DNA from: Colletotrichum lupini
Lineage: Eukaryota > Ascomycota > Sordariomycetes > Glomerellales > Glomerellaceae
Assembly: GCF_023278565.1 (NCBI RefSeq)
Contig: NC_064672.1
Location: 1,674,001-1,738,000 of the forward strand
DNA length: 64,000 nt
Direction: 5' to 3'
In this document: piece after piece, positions 23,949 to 35,720 of the stretch
Layout of the letters: each line of letters opens with the position of its first letter
Position numbering within the stretch: position 1 is the first letter of the stretch
Translations under genes and position numbers: made by a program
Notes under the pieces: generated by a model
The model's database searches: none
Told to the model about the DNA's origin: nothing
What the model saw: the letters and a program-made list of their open reading frames with translations, nothing else

Positions 23949-24157
23949 TATTAATAGGTATATAACATAGGGAAGAAGCTCACAGAGGCTAACTACTATT
24001 AAGGTCTAAAAAATAAATTACTAAAATCTACTCTTCCCTTAAAATATATTACTAACGCTCTATATATACCTAAACTACTTTTTTATTACTTAGTCCCTCT
24101 TTTTATACTTCTTAAGCTATTTTTTAATTAATAAAACTTAATTAATAAAGTTTAATA
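23949..24157. repeat. Left LTR of Ty3/gypsy element (3' LTR)
   Basis: 209 bp aligning end to end with 31090-31298. Its outer part (23956-24010) keeps many C and G bases that the other copy has as T and A. Its inner part is the more mutated one. Confidence 0.9.
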
Positions 24158-27100
24158 AAGTATTCCCTCCCCTAAGCTTTATTTTAAAACCTATTTATAA
24201 TTTATATATACTATATTAATTCTTTATTTAAGAGGTTTTTAAATATATAATATAAGAGCGAGTATAAATAATACTTATTAACTTAAATATAAACCCTTTA
24301 TTTTAAATAATAGCTTTATAATTTTATATTTAAATTATTTTTATTTATAGGCCGTTTTTATAATTATTAATATTTAAGTAGTCGTCGCTCTATTTTTATT
24401 TATTAATATTAACCCCTTTTTAAGCTATTATAATTTAAAATTCTTTTTTTTTTTTATAATTACTTTTTTTATATATAGTCTCTTATTTTTATTAGCGTCT
24501 ATACTATTCCCTTATTATATAAATATTATAATTAACGAATATTTTTTAAATCCCTATTTTTATATATTTCTCGTACCTAAGTAAGTCTTTTATAAAGTCG
24601 TTCTATATTTGCTACTAACTCGTTTTAATACAAATATAGCTCCTTATTATAAAGTTATTATTATTCATAATAGAACGGTTATTAGTATTATAAGTATACT
24701 TAGTAGTAGCGGTAATAATAATCTATTTAAAAAGCTTAATATCCCCTTTATTTACCCTAATTTCGTATATATATTATTATTTATATACTACTTATACTAA
24801 CTATTATAAACTCTTATTAAAAAAAAAAAGCGAATATTAAGAAGATCGGGGTTAATTAGGTACGCCCGCTTCTTTATTTTACTTATATTATATATAAAGT
24901 ATTTAATTTAAAAGCCGAGTATTATAATTAGCTAAGTTAGTAATTTATAGCCCTTAGTTTATTCCTTTATTTAATACTTTTTTAAAATTTAATATATATT
25001 ATATTAAGTATATTATATAGAACTATTTTTATAAAAATATAGTAAGTACTTAATATAGTTACTACTCCGTTACTTTTTTACGTATTATATTAATAATATT
25101 TTAAGTCCCTAAGTCTATAGAATTTATAATCCGAACTTTATAAAGTACCGCTCTCGTTTTAAATAATAATATTTATAATTTAGAGGTTTATTACTTTATT
25201 ATTACTTTATTATTATTATTATTTAAGTTATTAATATTACTTTATAATTTTAATAAACTTATTAAATTATTATTAATAATACGTAAAGGGCGTTTAAGTA
25301 CGCTAATAAAGAGGCTTATTTAACCCCTATTATTAATAATAATAATAATAAAGCGGCTATAAGCTCTTTTTATACTACGTTTTCGTCTTATAATAATATT
25401 ATAATCGTATTATTTCGTACTATTTATAATAAAGTACGCTATTTAAATAATATTTTAATTAGTATATAGTCGCCCCGCCTGCGCTTTATATTTATAACTA
25501 ATTATTTATAAATTCGTTAATAATAAGGAAATTTCTTTTTTATAACGACCCTTAGGATAATAACTAGGGCGGCCCTTTTATATATAAGGGCGGTTCTTTT
25601 ATAAATAAGGGTAGTCCTCCCGTACGTTATAAAAATTAAGAAAATAGTTTATAATTAGCGTATTTATATTACTTAATTATAACTATATAACCCCCTTTTT
25701 TTATTATTAATAACTAATTTACTACGTTATTAAGTTTATTAAGAGCTAGGGCGCGCTATTTAATTAAAACTCGTTCTTTATATATATTAATTAATATTAC
25801 GTTTTTAATATACCTAGCTAGCTCTTACGTATTTTTATTATTATTATATCTTTTTTATTAAATTAAGTATTATTACCTCCTTTTTAGCTCTTTATATTAT
25901 ATAATATTTTTTATTTTACAAAATAGCTCCCCGTTTATATTTTTAATAAGTAAGGGCTTTTAAAGGGCTTTTTTATAATATTAATACGGCTTAAATAAGA
26001 ATATATAAAATATATTATATATTTTATATTAAATTAATATATTTAGTTAGTAAATAACCCCTACCGTTTTAATTATTAATTTAACTTTAAATAGGCTTAA
26101 ATACTTATTAACTAACTTCTAATTAGGATGCTACTTATTAATATTCTTCTTTAATAATAATACTTAATTACTTACTTTATATAATATATTTATTTTAGCT
26201 TTATTAACTTATTATTTATATATTTTGCGTACTTTTTATATAAGGGGTTATAAAGCTTTTTAATTAGCTTATAATTAAGCTATACGCTCCTTAACTAGGA
26301 TATTTTATATATTATTTCGAGCCCCTATTAAAATTAATATAAAGTACGTAAATAAGAACTTAAATAGGGCCTTAATAAGCGCTTTATAGATTATTAAGTA
26401 GTAAGTATTATTATATATAAACTTAACTAAGTAAAGACGTTATATTTAATCTAATTAGTTTTAAATATAAAAATAATAAAAGTACTATTCTAAGTATTAG
26501 TTCTATCGTTCTATTTAACTATCCGTTTATAAATAGAACGTAGTATTAAAACGCCTTTTTATTACTAAGAAATAATAAAAATAAGTCTAAAACTTATTTA
26601 TAAATAACGACCCCTTATTAAAAACGATCCCTTTAAATATTCTAAACTTAATAAAAATCTTTATAAATAAGAGGTTTATAAATCCTTAGGTTATAAAGGT
26701 CGTTTTCGTAATAATATAAACGCTATATTTTATAAATTAATTTATTATAATAAGTACTACGTCGTAGGGGCGCCTCTTAATTAACGTAATTAATATAAAT
26801 AAGCTTATAATAAAGTTTAATAATATCTCTTATTATAGCCTAACTAGGGTAAATAGGGGGTATAATAAGCTATATAGCTTATAATAATAAGGCTTTATTT
26901 ATTAATATATTATATAAATATTAATATAACTTTTTATATCCCTACTTATTTTATTTTAATAATAGTAGCGTTTTAGTAGTATTATTATTTACTTTATATT
27001 ATAATATCCTATTATAAGTATATTATAATATATTTTAATAACCTCCCTTTTTAGCCCTTTATATAATAATACGTAAGTATAGCTATTATAATATAATAGC

Positions 27101-30100
27101 CCTCTCGAGTTATATACTTAGCTCTATTTCTTTTTTAATTAAATAAAGTTATTAGTTCTTTTTAATTTACTACTTATTTTTTAGAAAAGCGTCCTTTTAT
27201 TAAATAGCCCGTAGTTAATTTATTATTAAGAACCCCTTTTTATTAATTACTATTTTAAATACTCTTATTATATTAAAGTTCTATAAAACGAGTAGCTCGT
27301 AATTTATAATTTTAATAATAAGCTTAAATAGTTTTTTAAATATTATATTATAACTCTAACGCCCTAAGCTTATAACCCTATTACGTTTTTTAAAATACTT
27401 TTTAAAGTTCTCTTGAGCTAAAACTCTTAACCTCTTTTATTTATTTTTTATATTATTATTAGTTTTGCTTTTAAAATACTTATTATTCTTTTTATTTAAG
27501 AGCCGCTCCTATAGCTCGTTTTTATATATTTTATTATTATAATTTTAAAAGGCTCTTATATATTTTTAATATTATAAAAGTCTTTTCTTATTTTTAATAA
27601 TAGCTCCTTTACTTTATTATTATTATTATTTTTATTATAATTAATTTTTTATAATAGTCTATTTACTAAGTTCTTTATACTTAATTTAAACTTAATTTTA
27701 ATATTAAACGCTACGAGTTCGTTTAGTTAGCGTAGCTATTTCCTATTTAATCTCTTTTTTATATTTAAAAACTATAAGTTAAAATAATTTATAAATATTA
27801 CGACCTAATTTTAGCTATAAATAAAATAATATTATTAATATTTTAGTATGTTTATAATAGTTAGTAGCTCCGTATTTTTTATATTATAATAGCTCTCTAT
27901 ATCCGTTAATTTCCTTAACTTATAAGTAATTAAATACTAATTACTTTTAAATAATTACGTAATTACTAAGCTAATAGCTCGAGCTAAAGCGTTTATTTAT
28001 AATTATATAAATAGGGTAAGGTTAAAATATTATAATATTAGCGTATTAATAAATATTATTAATAGCTTTTTAAACGACTTTATAATAAATATTAATAGCT
28101 CTAACTATTCCGGTTTTATTCTTTTTAATAAGTTTATTAAAAGTACCGTTATCTTAATATAGTTATTAATAAATTTATAATAGAACCCCGTAAATTTAAA
28201 GAACGTTTATATATTTTTAACCCTCCTTAGAAATAACTAATTTACTATAGCTTTAGTACGCGCGGGTTCTATTTTTATATTTTTATTAAATATAATATAC
28301 CTTAAAAATCCTATATATAATATATAGAACTTATATTTATTGCTATTTAAATATAAGTTCTATTACTATAGTTTTTATAATACGCTACGTACGTACTTTT
28401 TATATATTACGTAGTCGTTATTATATATTAAGATATTATTTAAATATATAATATAAACGGTATTAACTAGGCTACTTAGAACGTTATTAATATATATTTA
28501 GAAAGTTGCGGGTACGTTAGTTAGTTTAAAAAGTATAACTAAGTACTTAAATTACTCATATTTAATATAAAAAGCCGTTTTTTACTTATCGCCCTCGGCT
28601 ATATATATATAATAATACGCGTTTTTAAGGTCTAGTTTTATAAAAATAGAGGTATTAAATAGTTTATTTAATATCTTTTTAATTAGTAATAGCGGCGTTT
28701 TATTTTTTTATATAATTTTATTAATTACTTTATAATTAATATAAAGTCGTAGCTTTCTTCTTTTTTTAAATATAACTTTTTTTAAATATAAAAAAATAAG
28801 TACTCTCACTAAGCTTATAAAGGGGCGTATTTAGCCCCTAGCCTCTATTCTTATTAAATAGTTACGTAAGATCTTAAGTTTATAGTTTAATAATAAGTAA
28901 ATAGGTCCCTAAGGAATAAGCGCTACGTTATTTAACTTAATATAATAGTCGTATAATACTCTATTTAGTAATAAAATAGCCTTCTTTTTTAAAAGTAAGT
29001 CGTTAAAGTCTTAATAATATAGCTTTTAATCCTTAGTTACGCTTATTAATATTACGTCGCTATTTATAACTAAGTTAATTATAATATACGTAAGTATTAT
29101 TAAAACTAAGTCATTTAGTAACCCCTTCTTTAGGGCGTCTAAGTAAATATATTGTTTATAAATTAAATACTATTACTTTTTTTATTTCTAGCTAATTAAT
29201 AAGTTAATATCCTCTAGCTAAGAGAAACCGAGGATAAGTATAAGTATTATAATATTAACTATTACGAAATAATATAACTATATTTTTATTACGTAGTTAT
29301 TATTAATAATTCGAAACTATAAATAATAGCTTCTTAGCGTTTCTATTTATTTACTTTCGACGTTTACTAACTATAATAATAAATAAATTCGTAAATTAAT
29401 ATTAAAACTATTAAATAGCCCAATACTAACTACGTTCCTTTTTATTTTTAAATTAATAAGGGCGCTTAGCTTTTTTTATATATAATTTAAATATATATAA
29501 ATTAGGACGTTTAAGCGCCGCTCTTATTAATTACTAATTACTTTTTTTATTAAAATAATATTCGAGCTCGTTACTAGTCCGCGTTACTTAGTTAAAATAA
29601 GGTTTAATTAATAATTAGTAGCCTTATACCCTTTTTAGTTATATTTATAATATATAACGCTTAGGTAATTATTAATAAAATACTTAGTTTTATTATAATT
29701 ATAATATTATTAATACTACTCTTACGGTTATAAATAATCTTTTATAATATAACTAATCTTTTTATAATTATAATATATAATGTCCTTATTAAATAAGTTA
29801 CGGCGTATTTTTTACGTATTTAACTTATTAATACCTTAATATCTTCTCACTAGCTCGTTCGAATTTAAATTAAAATATTACTTAGGGAACGTTTATAAAC
29901 TCCTTATTAATAATAAGGATTATTTAATACGTTTCATTAATAATATTAATTATAAATAAGTTTATAAAAGTTCTATTTATAATATTATTATAAAGTATAA
30001 TTCGGGCCATAGCTTACTTATTAATATAGAGATCTTCTATTTTTTTATTAAGATATATTTTAGTTTTATTTTAAGCTTATTAATATAATTGATAAACTTA

Positions 30101-31089
30101 TTAACTTTCTTTTTTTAATTTTATAAAGTATTATTTAGTTATATACTTATTATTATTCTTTAGCTAGCGGGATTAAATAAGTTATTTTATAAAAAGGTCT
30201 TTAGTTCTTTTTATATAACTTAGTTTATTATAAACCCGGGGGTCCTTTAGTAATTAAAAATATAATATATTTAAGAAGTTTTTATATTATTACTTAAGTA
30301 ATTAACTATATATACTATTTTATTATAATCTATTCTTATTTATTAAGCTTATAAGTCGAAGTAATAATAATAATTAAAAAAGAAGCTCTATAAATCCCGT
30401 ATTAATTTATTAATATATAATAAGTTAAAAAGGGATAGTAGTTTAAACGTAAACGTTCTATTTATAATACTTATTTAAGTTAAAAAGGAGCTAGTAAATA
30501 GGGGCTTAAGTAATGTAAACTTATTATTTTATTATTACTTAAGTAGTATTTTAAATATAGTTTTATTTATTAAACTATTCTTAGTCCGGGGGTTTATATT
30601 CTTATTTATATTAAAACTAATATTTAAAGTTATTATAATTAAAACCGTAGCCCTTAGTACGGGGGCCGGGCTATTTAAAAAGCTTTATAAGTATTTTAAA
30701 TCTACTTATTTTTTATATAAACGCTCTTTATATATTATAATAAGGATATCTTTTTTTAATTATTATTCTTATTTTTATAATTTTATTAGCTTATTACTTA
30801 TTATTTAGTTTAAGTATTAATAAGTAAGGGTAAGAGGTTTATTATTTTATTTAAAATTTATTAATATTCTTAGTAATATAATCCTTTTATATTATTATTA
30901 TATTATTTATTTTATTATACTTCGTTTTTATATTATTTATTAAAAAAGAAGTAATTTTAGGGGGTTTAATAAAAAAGAGTCGTTTTTTTATTATTATTAT
31001 AATATTAACTACGCTCTCTTATTACGTCTCGTTCTTATTAATATTTTAAGTTTTTAACTTAGTTTTTTTTATAAATAAAGAATTTAAAT

Positions 31090-31298
31090 TATTAATAAGT
31101 ATATAATATAAAAAAGAAGTTTATAAAAAATAATTATTATTAAAGTTTAAAAAATAAATTACTAAAATCTACCCTTTCCTCGAGGTATATTACTAATATT
31201 TTATATATACTTAAGCTACTCCTTTATTACTTAGTCCCCCTCTTTATGCCCCCTGAGCTATCCCTTAACTAACGAGGCCTGACCGGCGAGGCCTGACA
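31090..31298. repeat. Right LTR of Ty3/gypsy element (5' LTR)
   Basis: 209 bp matching the left copy. The outer end (about 31230-31298) keeps the unmutated sequence, including two gaggcctgac words that appear as aaaacttaat and aaagtttaat in the left copy. The first base after it already belongs to the amine oxidase frame. Confidence 0.9.
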
Positions 31299-32912
31299 AC
31301 CGGTGGCAAGGGCGACGCCCTCCAGGGCAAGACCTATAAGCCCACCATTGTTGACCACTGCCAGGAGAGCGAGTATGTGCCTGAGCTGTTGCCCAATGGC
31401 ACGCGCAAGGACCTGAAGCCCTTGACTGTTATTCAGCCCGAGGGTCCCAGTTTCTCCATCACGGATGGCAACCTCATTGAGTGGCAGAAGTGGCGCATGC
31501 GTGTTACCTTCAACCCTCGTGAGGGTGCTGTTGTTCACGATGTCCGCTATGATGGACGTCCGGTCATGTACCGTCTCAGCATGAGCGACATGGTAAGTTA
31601 CTTCAACACTTGAAATTAGTTCTGGTTCTAGAGCTTTCACTAACAAGAATGTGCTCTAGACTGTACCTTACGCTGACCCTCGCCCACCTTTCCACCGCAA
31701 GCAAGCCTTTGACTTTGGTGATGGTGGTCTTGGTAACGCAGTCAACAACTTGACTCTTGGCTGTGATTGCCTCGGTGTTATCAAGGTATGTCTCAATGCT
31801 GAATACTCCAAAGTCATAGCAGTCCACTGACATGGTTGGCATAGTACTTTGATGGTGTTCTTACCGATGCCAAGGGAAGTGCCGTTGAGACCAAGAACGT
31901 CATCTGCCTTCACGAGCAGGACAACGGTATCAACTGGAAGCACACCAACTGGCGCACTGGCCGTGCCGTCGTCACCCGCCGCCGTGAGCTCGTCATCCAG
32001 TTCATCATCACTCTCGCCAACTACGAGTACATCTTCAACTTCAAGTTCGACCAAGCAGCCGGCATCGTTGTCGAGGCCCGTGCCACGGGTATTGTCTCCG
32101 TCGTCAACATCGACCCCGGCAAGACCGCCCCCTGGGGTAATGTCGTCAGCCCCGGCGCCCTGGCGCAGAACCACCAGCACGTCTTCTGCGTGCGCATCGA
32201 CCCCTCCGTCGACGGCCATGAGAACACGGTCGTGCAGGAGGAGAGTCTGCCGCTCAAGATGGACCAGCGGACGAACCCGAACGGCAATCTGTACGAGGTC
32301 AGGCAGACGCCCATTACGACGTCGGCGGGCTTCGATGCCGCCCCGATGAACAACCGCGTCTTCAAGATCCAGAACCTCAGCAAGCCGAACCCCATCAGCG
32401 GCAAGCCCGTCGGATACAAGATCACGCCGCCGGCGACGCAGCTCCTGCTCGCCGACCCCAACAGCGTGCAGTCCAAGCGTGCGCTGTTCGCGCGCCACCA
32501 CCTCTGGGTCACCAAGTACAAGGACCACGAGCTATTCGCTGGCGGCCGGTACACCCTGCAGAGCAAGCTCGAGGTCGGCGGTGTCAGCGATGCTGCTGAC
32601 AGGAACGAGGACGTCCTGAACCAGGACGTTGTCGTCTGGAGTGTTTTCGGTCTGACACACAACCCTCGCATTGAGGATTGGCCCGTCATGTGAGTATTAC
32701 CCTTGATTTGACAGCGATTCTGTGATTGCAGACCGACTAATAATGCAATCAGGCCCGTCGAGATGTTGCAATTGCACATTACTCCCTCTGACTTCTTCAC
32801 TGGAAACCCTGCGCTTGATGTGCCTTCAAACAAGGACATTGGCTCTCAATTGACTTCGGGCAACCAGAGCTGCTGTGCTGAGAAGGAGGCTCCCATCAAG
32901 AGTAACTTGTAA
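31299..32912 (+). pseudogene. 5'-truncated copper amine oxidase
   Basis: Remaining CDS join(31299..31592, 31660..31785, 31845..32689, 32753..32912), 474 codons, in frame throughout. Copper amine oxidases oxidise primary amines to aldehydes with release of ammonia and peroxide. The catalytic domain is nearly complete. It has HRKQAFDFGDGGLG with the likely catalytic-base Asp, LGCDCLGVIKYFDG, and LANYEYI with the Tyr that becomes the TPQ cofactor. The copper ligands are HQH in NHQHVFCVRID and the distal His in LHITPSDFF. Introns are 59-67 bp with normal sites. About 200 N-terminal residues and the promoter are missing, the frame beginning at the LTR edge with [10 protein letters not shown]. No RIP damage or stops are seen, so decay after truncation is slight. 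Confidence 0.88.
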
Positions 32913-34969
32913 ACGGACTGATCAGATTGACCATCAGTCTATGTATTTTATGAAAAAGCGCTGTTTTTAGATAGAGCATGAGACCCATGATATCAGAATC
33001 ATTAGTTACAATTTCCATCTCAAGATTACCTCATTATTAGGCCTCGCGAGTGTTAGCTGAACCGAGTGTTTTGACTAGCACATCTCATCGTTGATCATTC
33101 TGAATATTCTGGAATTGCCTGGTGTAGTACTGGCTACTTCTGATGAAAGTAACTGTACCTCTTTGAGCCTTTTACCTTTTTCGTATGTTTCCTAATACTG
33201 GAATTCGTGGACGAGGAATTTTAATTACTACAAAAGACATCAAAAGCAATGCAGATTTGTATCAGACTGCTGTAATACGAGGATCTAGATGCAGCATTGA
33301 GATTTTCACTCGATGGGCTGACTGGCAACACCGGAATTATTGTCCTCGTGGCTTGCAATTCTCAAAATGTTAATTATACCACGTGGAGGACTTCATCTGT
33401 GATGCGCTGGATTATGCTAATGATGCCATAGATAGTCCGTCACATGTCTCTACCATCCAACTCATCTGCCGAATCTGTATCTCGAAGAAGCCTTGCTTCA
33501 ATCTTTCAAACACGCCATGGTGATCTGAGCTACTATCTCTAGTGCAACCCCGAAAGGCTCCATGTATGATCCACTGCTATCACTTGCCTTCCTTGGGTGC
33601 CTAAGCTTGGTGACCAACATTAACCTTTCCGTAGCCCCCGTGTGTCGAGGATCGGTGTCAATTTACGTTGAGATAAGATAACCCTACGGGTAGGTAACCA
33701 TCGGAACGATTCCGGCGAGACAAAACACGTCAACGAACCCCCACAAGAGATAAGAGAACGCATAGCTCGGAACCGGAAAGCATTCATTTAGATGATTAGA
33801 TCGTGTGATGGTGGCGTATCGCCGACGAAGACCACAACTGTTGACACAAGGAAGTCAGGCCTTAGTCCGAGATCGGGGAGGTCCTCAAGTCAATGAGACC
33901 GAGAGCTGTGGGATGCCGATATCTACAATAAATGATATCCAACGTCTTCCATACTTAGCTACCGTCATGCCCGGTGCGATTCTCGACAATTGCCTGTTCT
34001 ACCTGACAGCCATAAATGCTCAATCAGACGGGGAGTACCCAATTGGTAAGTGCGTTAAGGACTGAAGCATCCTGGCTAATGAACAGAAAAGCTGCTTATA
34101 TAAAGCTCTTGCTCAATGGACCATGATGTTCTGCATATTCTAAAAAGTCCGGCCGCAACTTTCCTCTCTTTCAACTTGAAGTCTCGCAACGTACCTGCGA
34201 AGACCGAACAGCGATTCAGTGGGTGGGCTCAATTGTATCTTGAAATTGATAATGGATGTTCAGCATATGCCGCAAGACCACTCGCAATTGCGTCGCGATC
34301 GGTATTAGTGGGTTGACATCTATCGGCGGCAACTGACAGCCTGATGACACGCAGACTTGGTGTCATGGCATTCAGCTCGAGGGTCACTTGGTTAAGTGCA
34401 GTCCGAGCTTGTTGATGCACAAGTTATCCGGCATCTAAATATGATCGTCTGCCCATACGGTGGACCTGAAATAAGTTCTGGTGCACCCAGCTCCCATCGG
34501 CCGAATTTGGCGACTCGCCCGGGGTGCATGTCGTGTTCGACAGAATTAGGCTCTTTGTGTGGATTCAATATATTTGTTTTCTATAGTGCTCGGACACGGA
34601 GACCGAAAGGGAGGCCAGGTCGATTCCCCGAATCCAAATTTTCAATCGCCTAAATTCCTCGTCGTATCTTGTAGAACTTGAGGATTGGCACAGCTTGAGC
34701 GCCTATTGATGGGAAGTAGGTGGTTTATTTTGCAGACAGCACTTGGATCTCAAAAGGATCAAGTTGAAGAAATTCTGCCTTTTTAAGCAGCCGCAAGACC
34801 CGCCCTCCGCCTGCAGGCCATCTTAATTTCCATCGTGATCGATTTGCGTCCGACAACCCCTGAAATTCCCACGTGCGCGACAATGCACGCTTTGATCATC
34901 CCCAGACCCTTTCGCATCCTCAATGTCGCCCACATCCAAAGCCCATGTTGGCTCAAAAGTGTTCTGCAT
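32913..34969. other. Intergenic region
   Basis: It holds the 3' UTR of the amine oxidase, then about 1.9 kb without a recognisable gene. A frame at 33805-34065 has no domain. The right end is the 3' side of the xylanase gene. Confidence 0.45.
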
Positions 34970-35720
34970 TTAAGCAGCGGTCTCGACCTTGATGCTGGCC
35001 GAGCCGGCGGACTGGTAGCCCTCGGTGGCGACGATCATGTAGTCAAAGGAGGTACCGAGGGTCATGCCAGCGTTCTTCCAGGCGGTGAAGAAGTTCTGGG
35101 TGGTGACGGTGCCGCCGACGCGCTTGCTCTCGCGAATGGCCCAGAACTGCTTGAAGGTCTGGGTACCGTCGATGGACGGGGCGTTGGTACGGGTGCTCTC
35201 GTACAGCTTGTAGACGGAACCGTCGGAGGTGACCTGGCCCTTGAGGGTACCAGCGCTACCGGGGTTGTACTCGCCGTGGTTCTCGACGATGTAGTACTCG
35301 ATGAGCTGTGAAGGTTTGGGTCAGCGAGTCTGCTAATGTGCACTCATGTAAAAACAGGTCACTTACAGGGTTTCTGGTCCATCCGTAGACGGTCAGGTAG
35401 CTGTTGCCGTTGTTGACGGGGGACCAAGTGCCAGAGTACTTGATGCTCTTGGCACCACCAGTCTTCCAGCCCTTTCCACCGACAAAGTTGCCGCCAGACT
35501 GCCACTGGATGCTGTAAGCGCCAGCGGCGCCGTTGGTGTATGTGACGGGGGAAGCGCCATCGGTCCAGAAGCTGTAGAAGTAACCGTTGCTGGTTCCCTG
35601 GGAGGAGGGGGTCGAAGCGCGCTTGATGAGGTCGGTGGTCATGGGCTTATCGGTGGCGGGGGCGGCGAGGGCGCCGACGACGGCCAAAGAGGCCGTGAAG
35701 AGAGAAGTGAATGAAACCAT
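34970..35720 (-). CDS. Secreted endo-1,4-beta-xylanase, glycoside hydrolase family 11
   Basis: Predicted CDS complement(join(34970..35305, 35367..35720)), 229 aa. Residues 1-19 form a signal peptide. A short pro-segment ends in a Kex2-like Lys-Arg (DLIKR), so the enzyme is secreted and processed. The GH11 jelly-roll signatures are clear: [32 protein letters not shown] (nucleophile Glu, about residue 121), [18 protein letters not shown], and [14 protein letters not shown] (acid/base Glu, about residue 213). The length matches the family. The 61-bp intron (GTAAGT..TCACAG, branch CTGAC) falls right after RNP, within the conserved RNPLIEYY region. It cleaves the xylan backbone of plant cell walls. 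Two GGCTAAA words (XlnR/Xyr1-type sites) lie far upstream. Confidence 0.95.

Larger units (their letters stand above)
23949..31298 (-). mobile_element. RIP-degraded Ty3/gypsy LTR retrotransposon
   Basis: A 7.35-kb AT-rich block bounded by direct repeats of 209 bp that differ almost only by C/T and G/A transitions. The terminal words are TATTAA (a RIP form of TGTCAG) and CTGACA. A polypurine tract lies inside the left LTR on the minus strand (plus-strand ttccctcccct at 24163-24173), so the element points left. On the minus strand, about 28800-28690 reads like the reverse transcriptase segment RLYINYKVINK..KNKTPLLLI (family form RLxxDYRxLN..T.KNRTPLPLI). A segment at about 28630-28590 reads KLDLKNAYYYI, and about 28460-28395 reads YLNNILIYNN, where the catalytic Asp pair has become Asn. 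Stops occur throughout. There is no target-site duplication (gacat on the left, accgg on the right). Confidence 0.9.

Noticed and set aside
24609..24800. Short frame inside the gypsy element
   Set aside because: An Ile/Asn/Tyr/Phe-rich product of AT-rich decay, not a gene.
24160..31080. AT-rich blocks as centromere or mitochondrial DNA
   Set aside because: LTR pairs, gag-pol remnants and transition-only differences explain them as RIP-mutated retroelements; no mitochondrial genes are present.
31668..32528. 286-codon minus-strand frame antisense to the amine oxidase
   Set aside because: It crosses two real intron sites and has no domain; the copper-ligand and TPQ motifs are on the plus strand.
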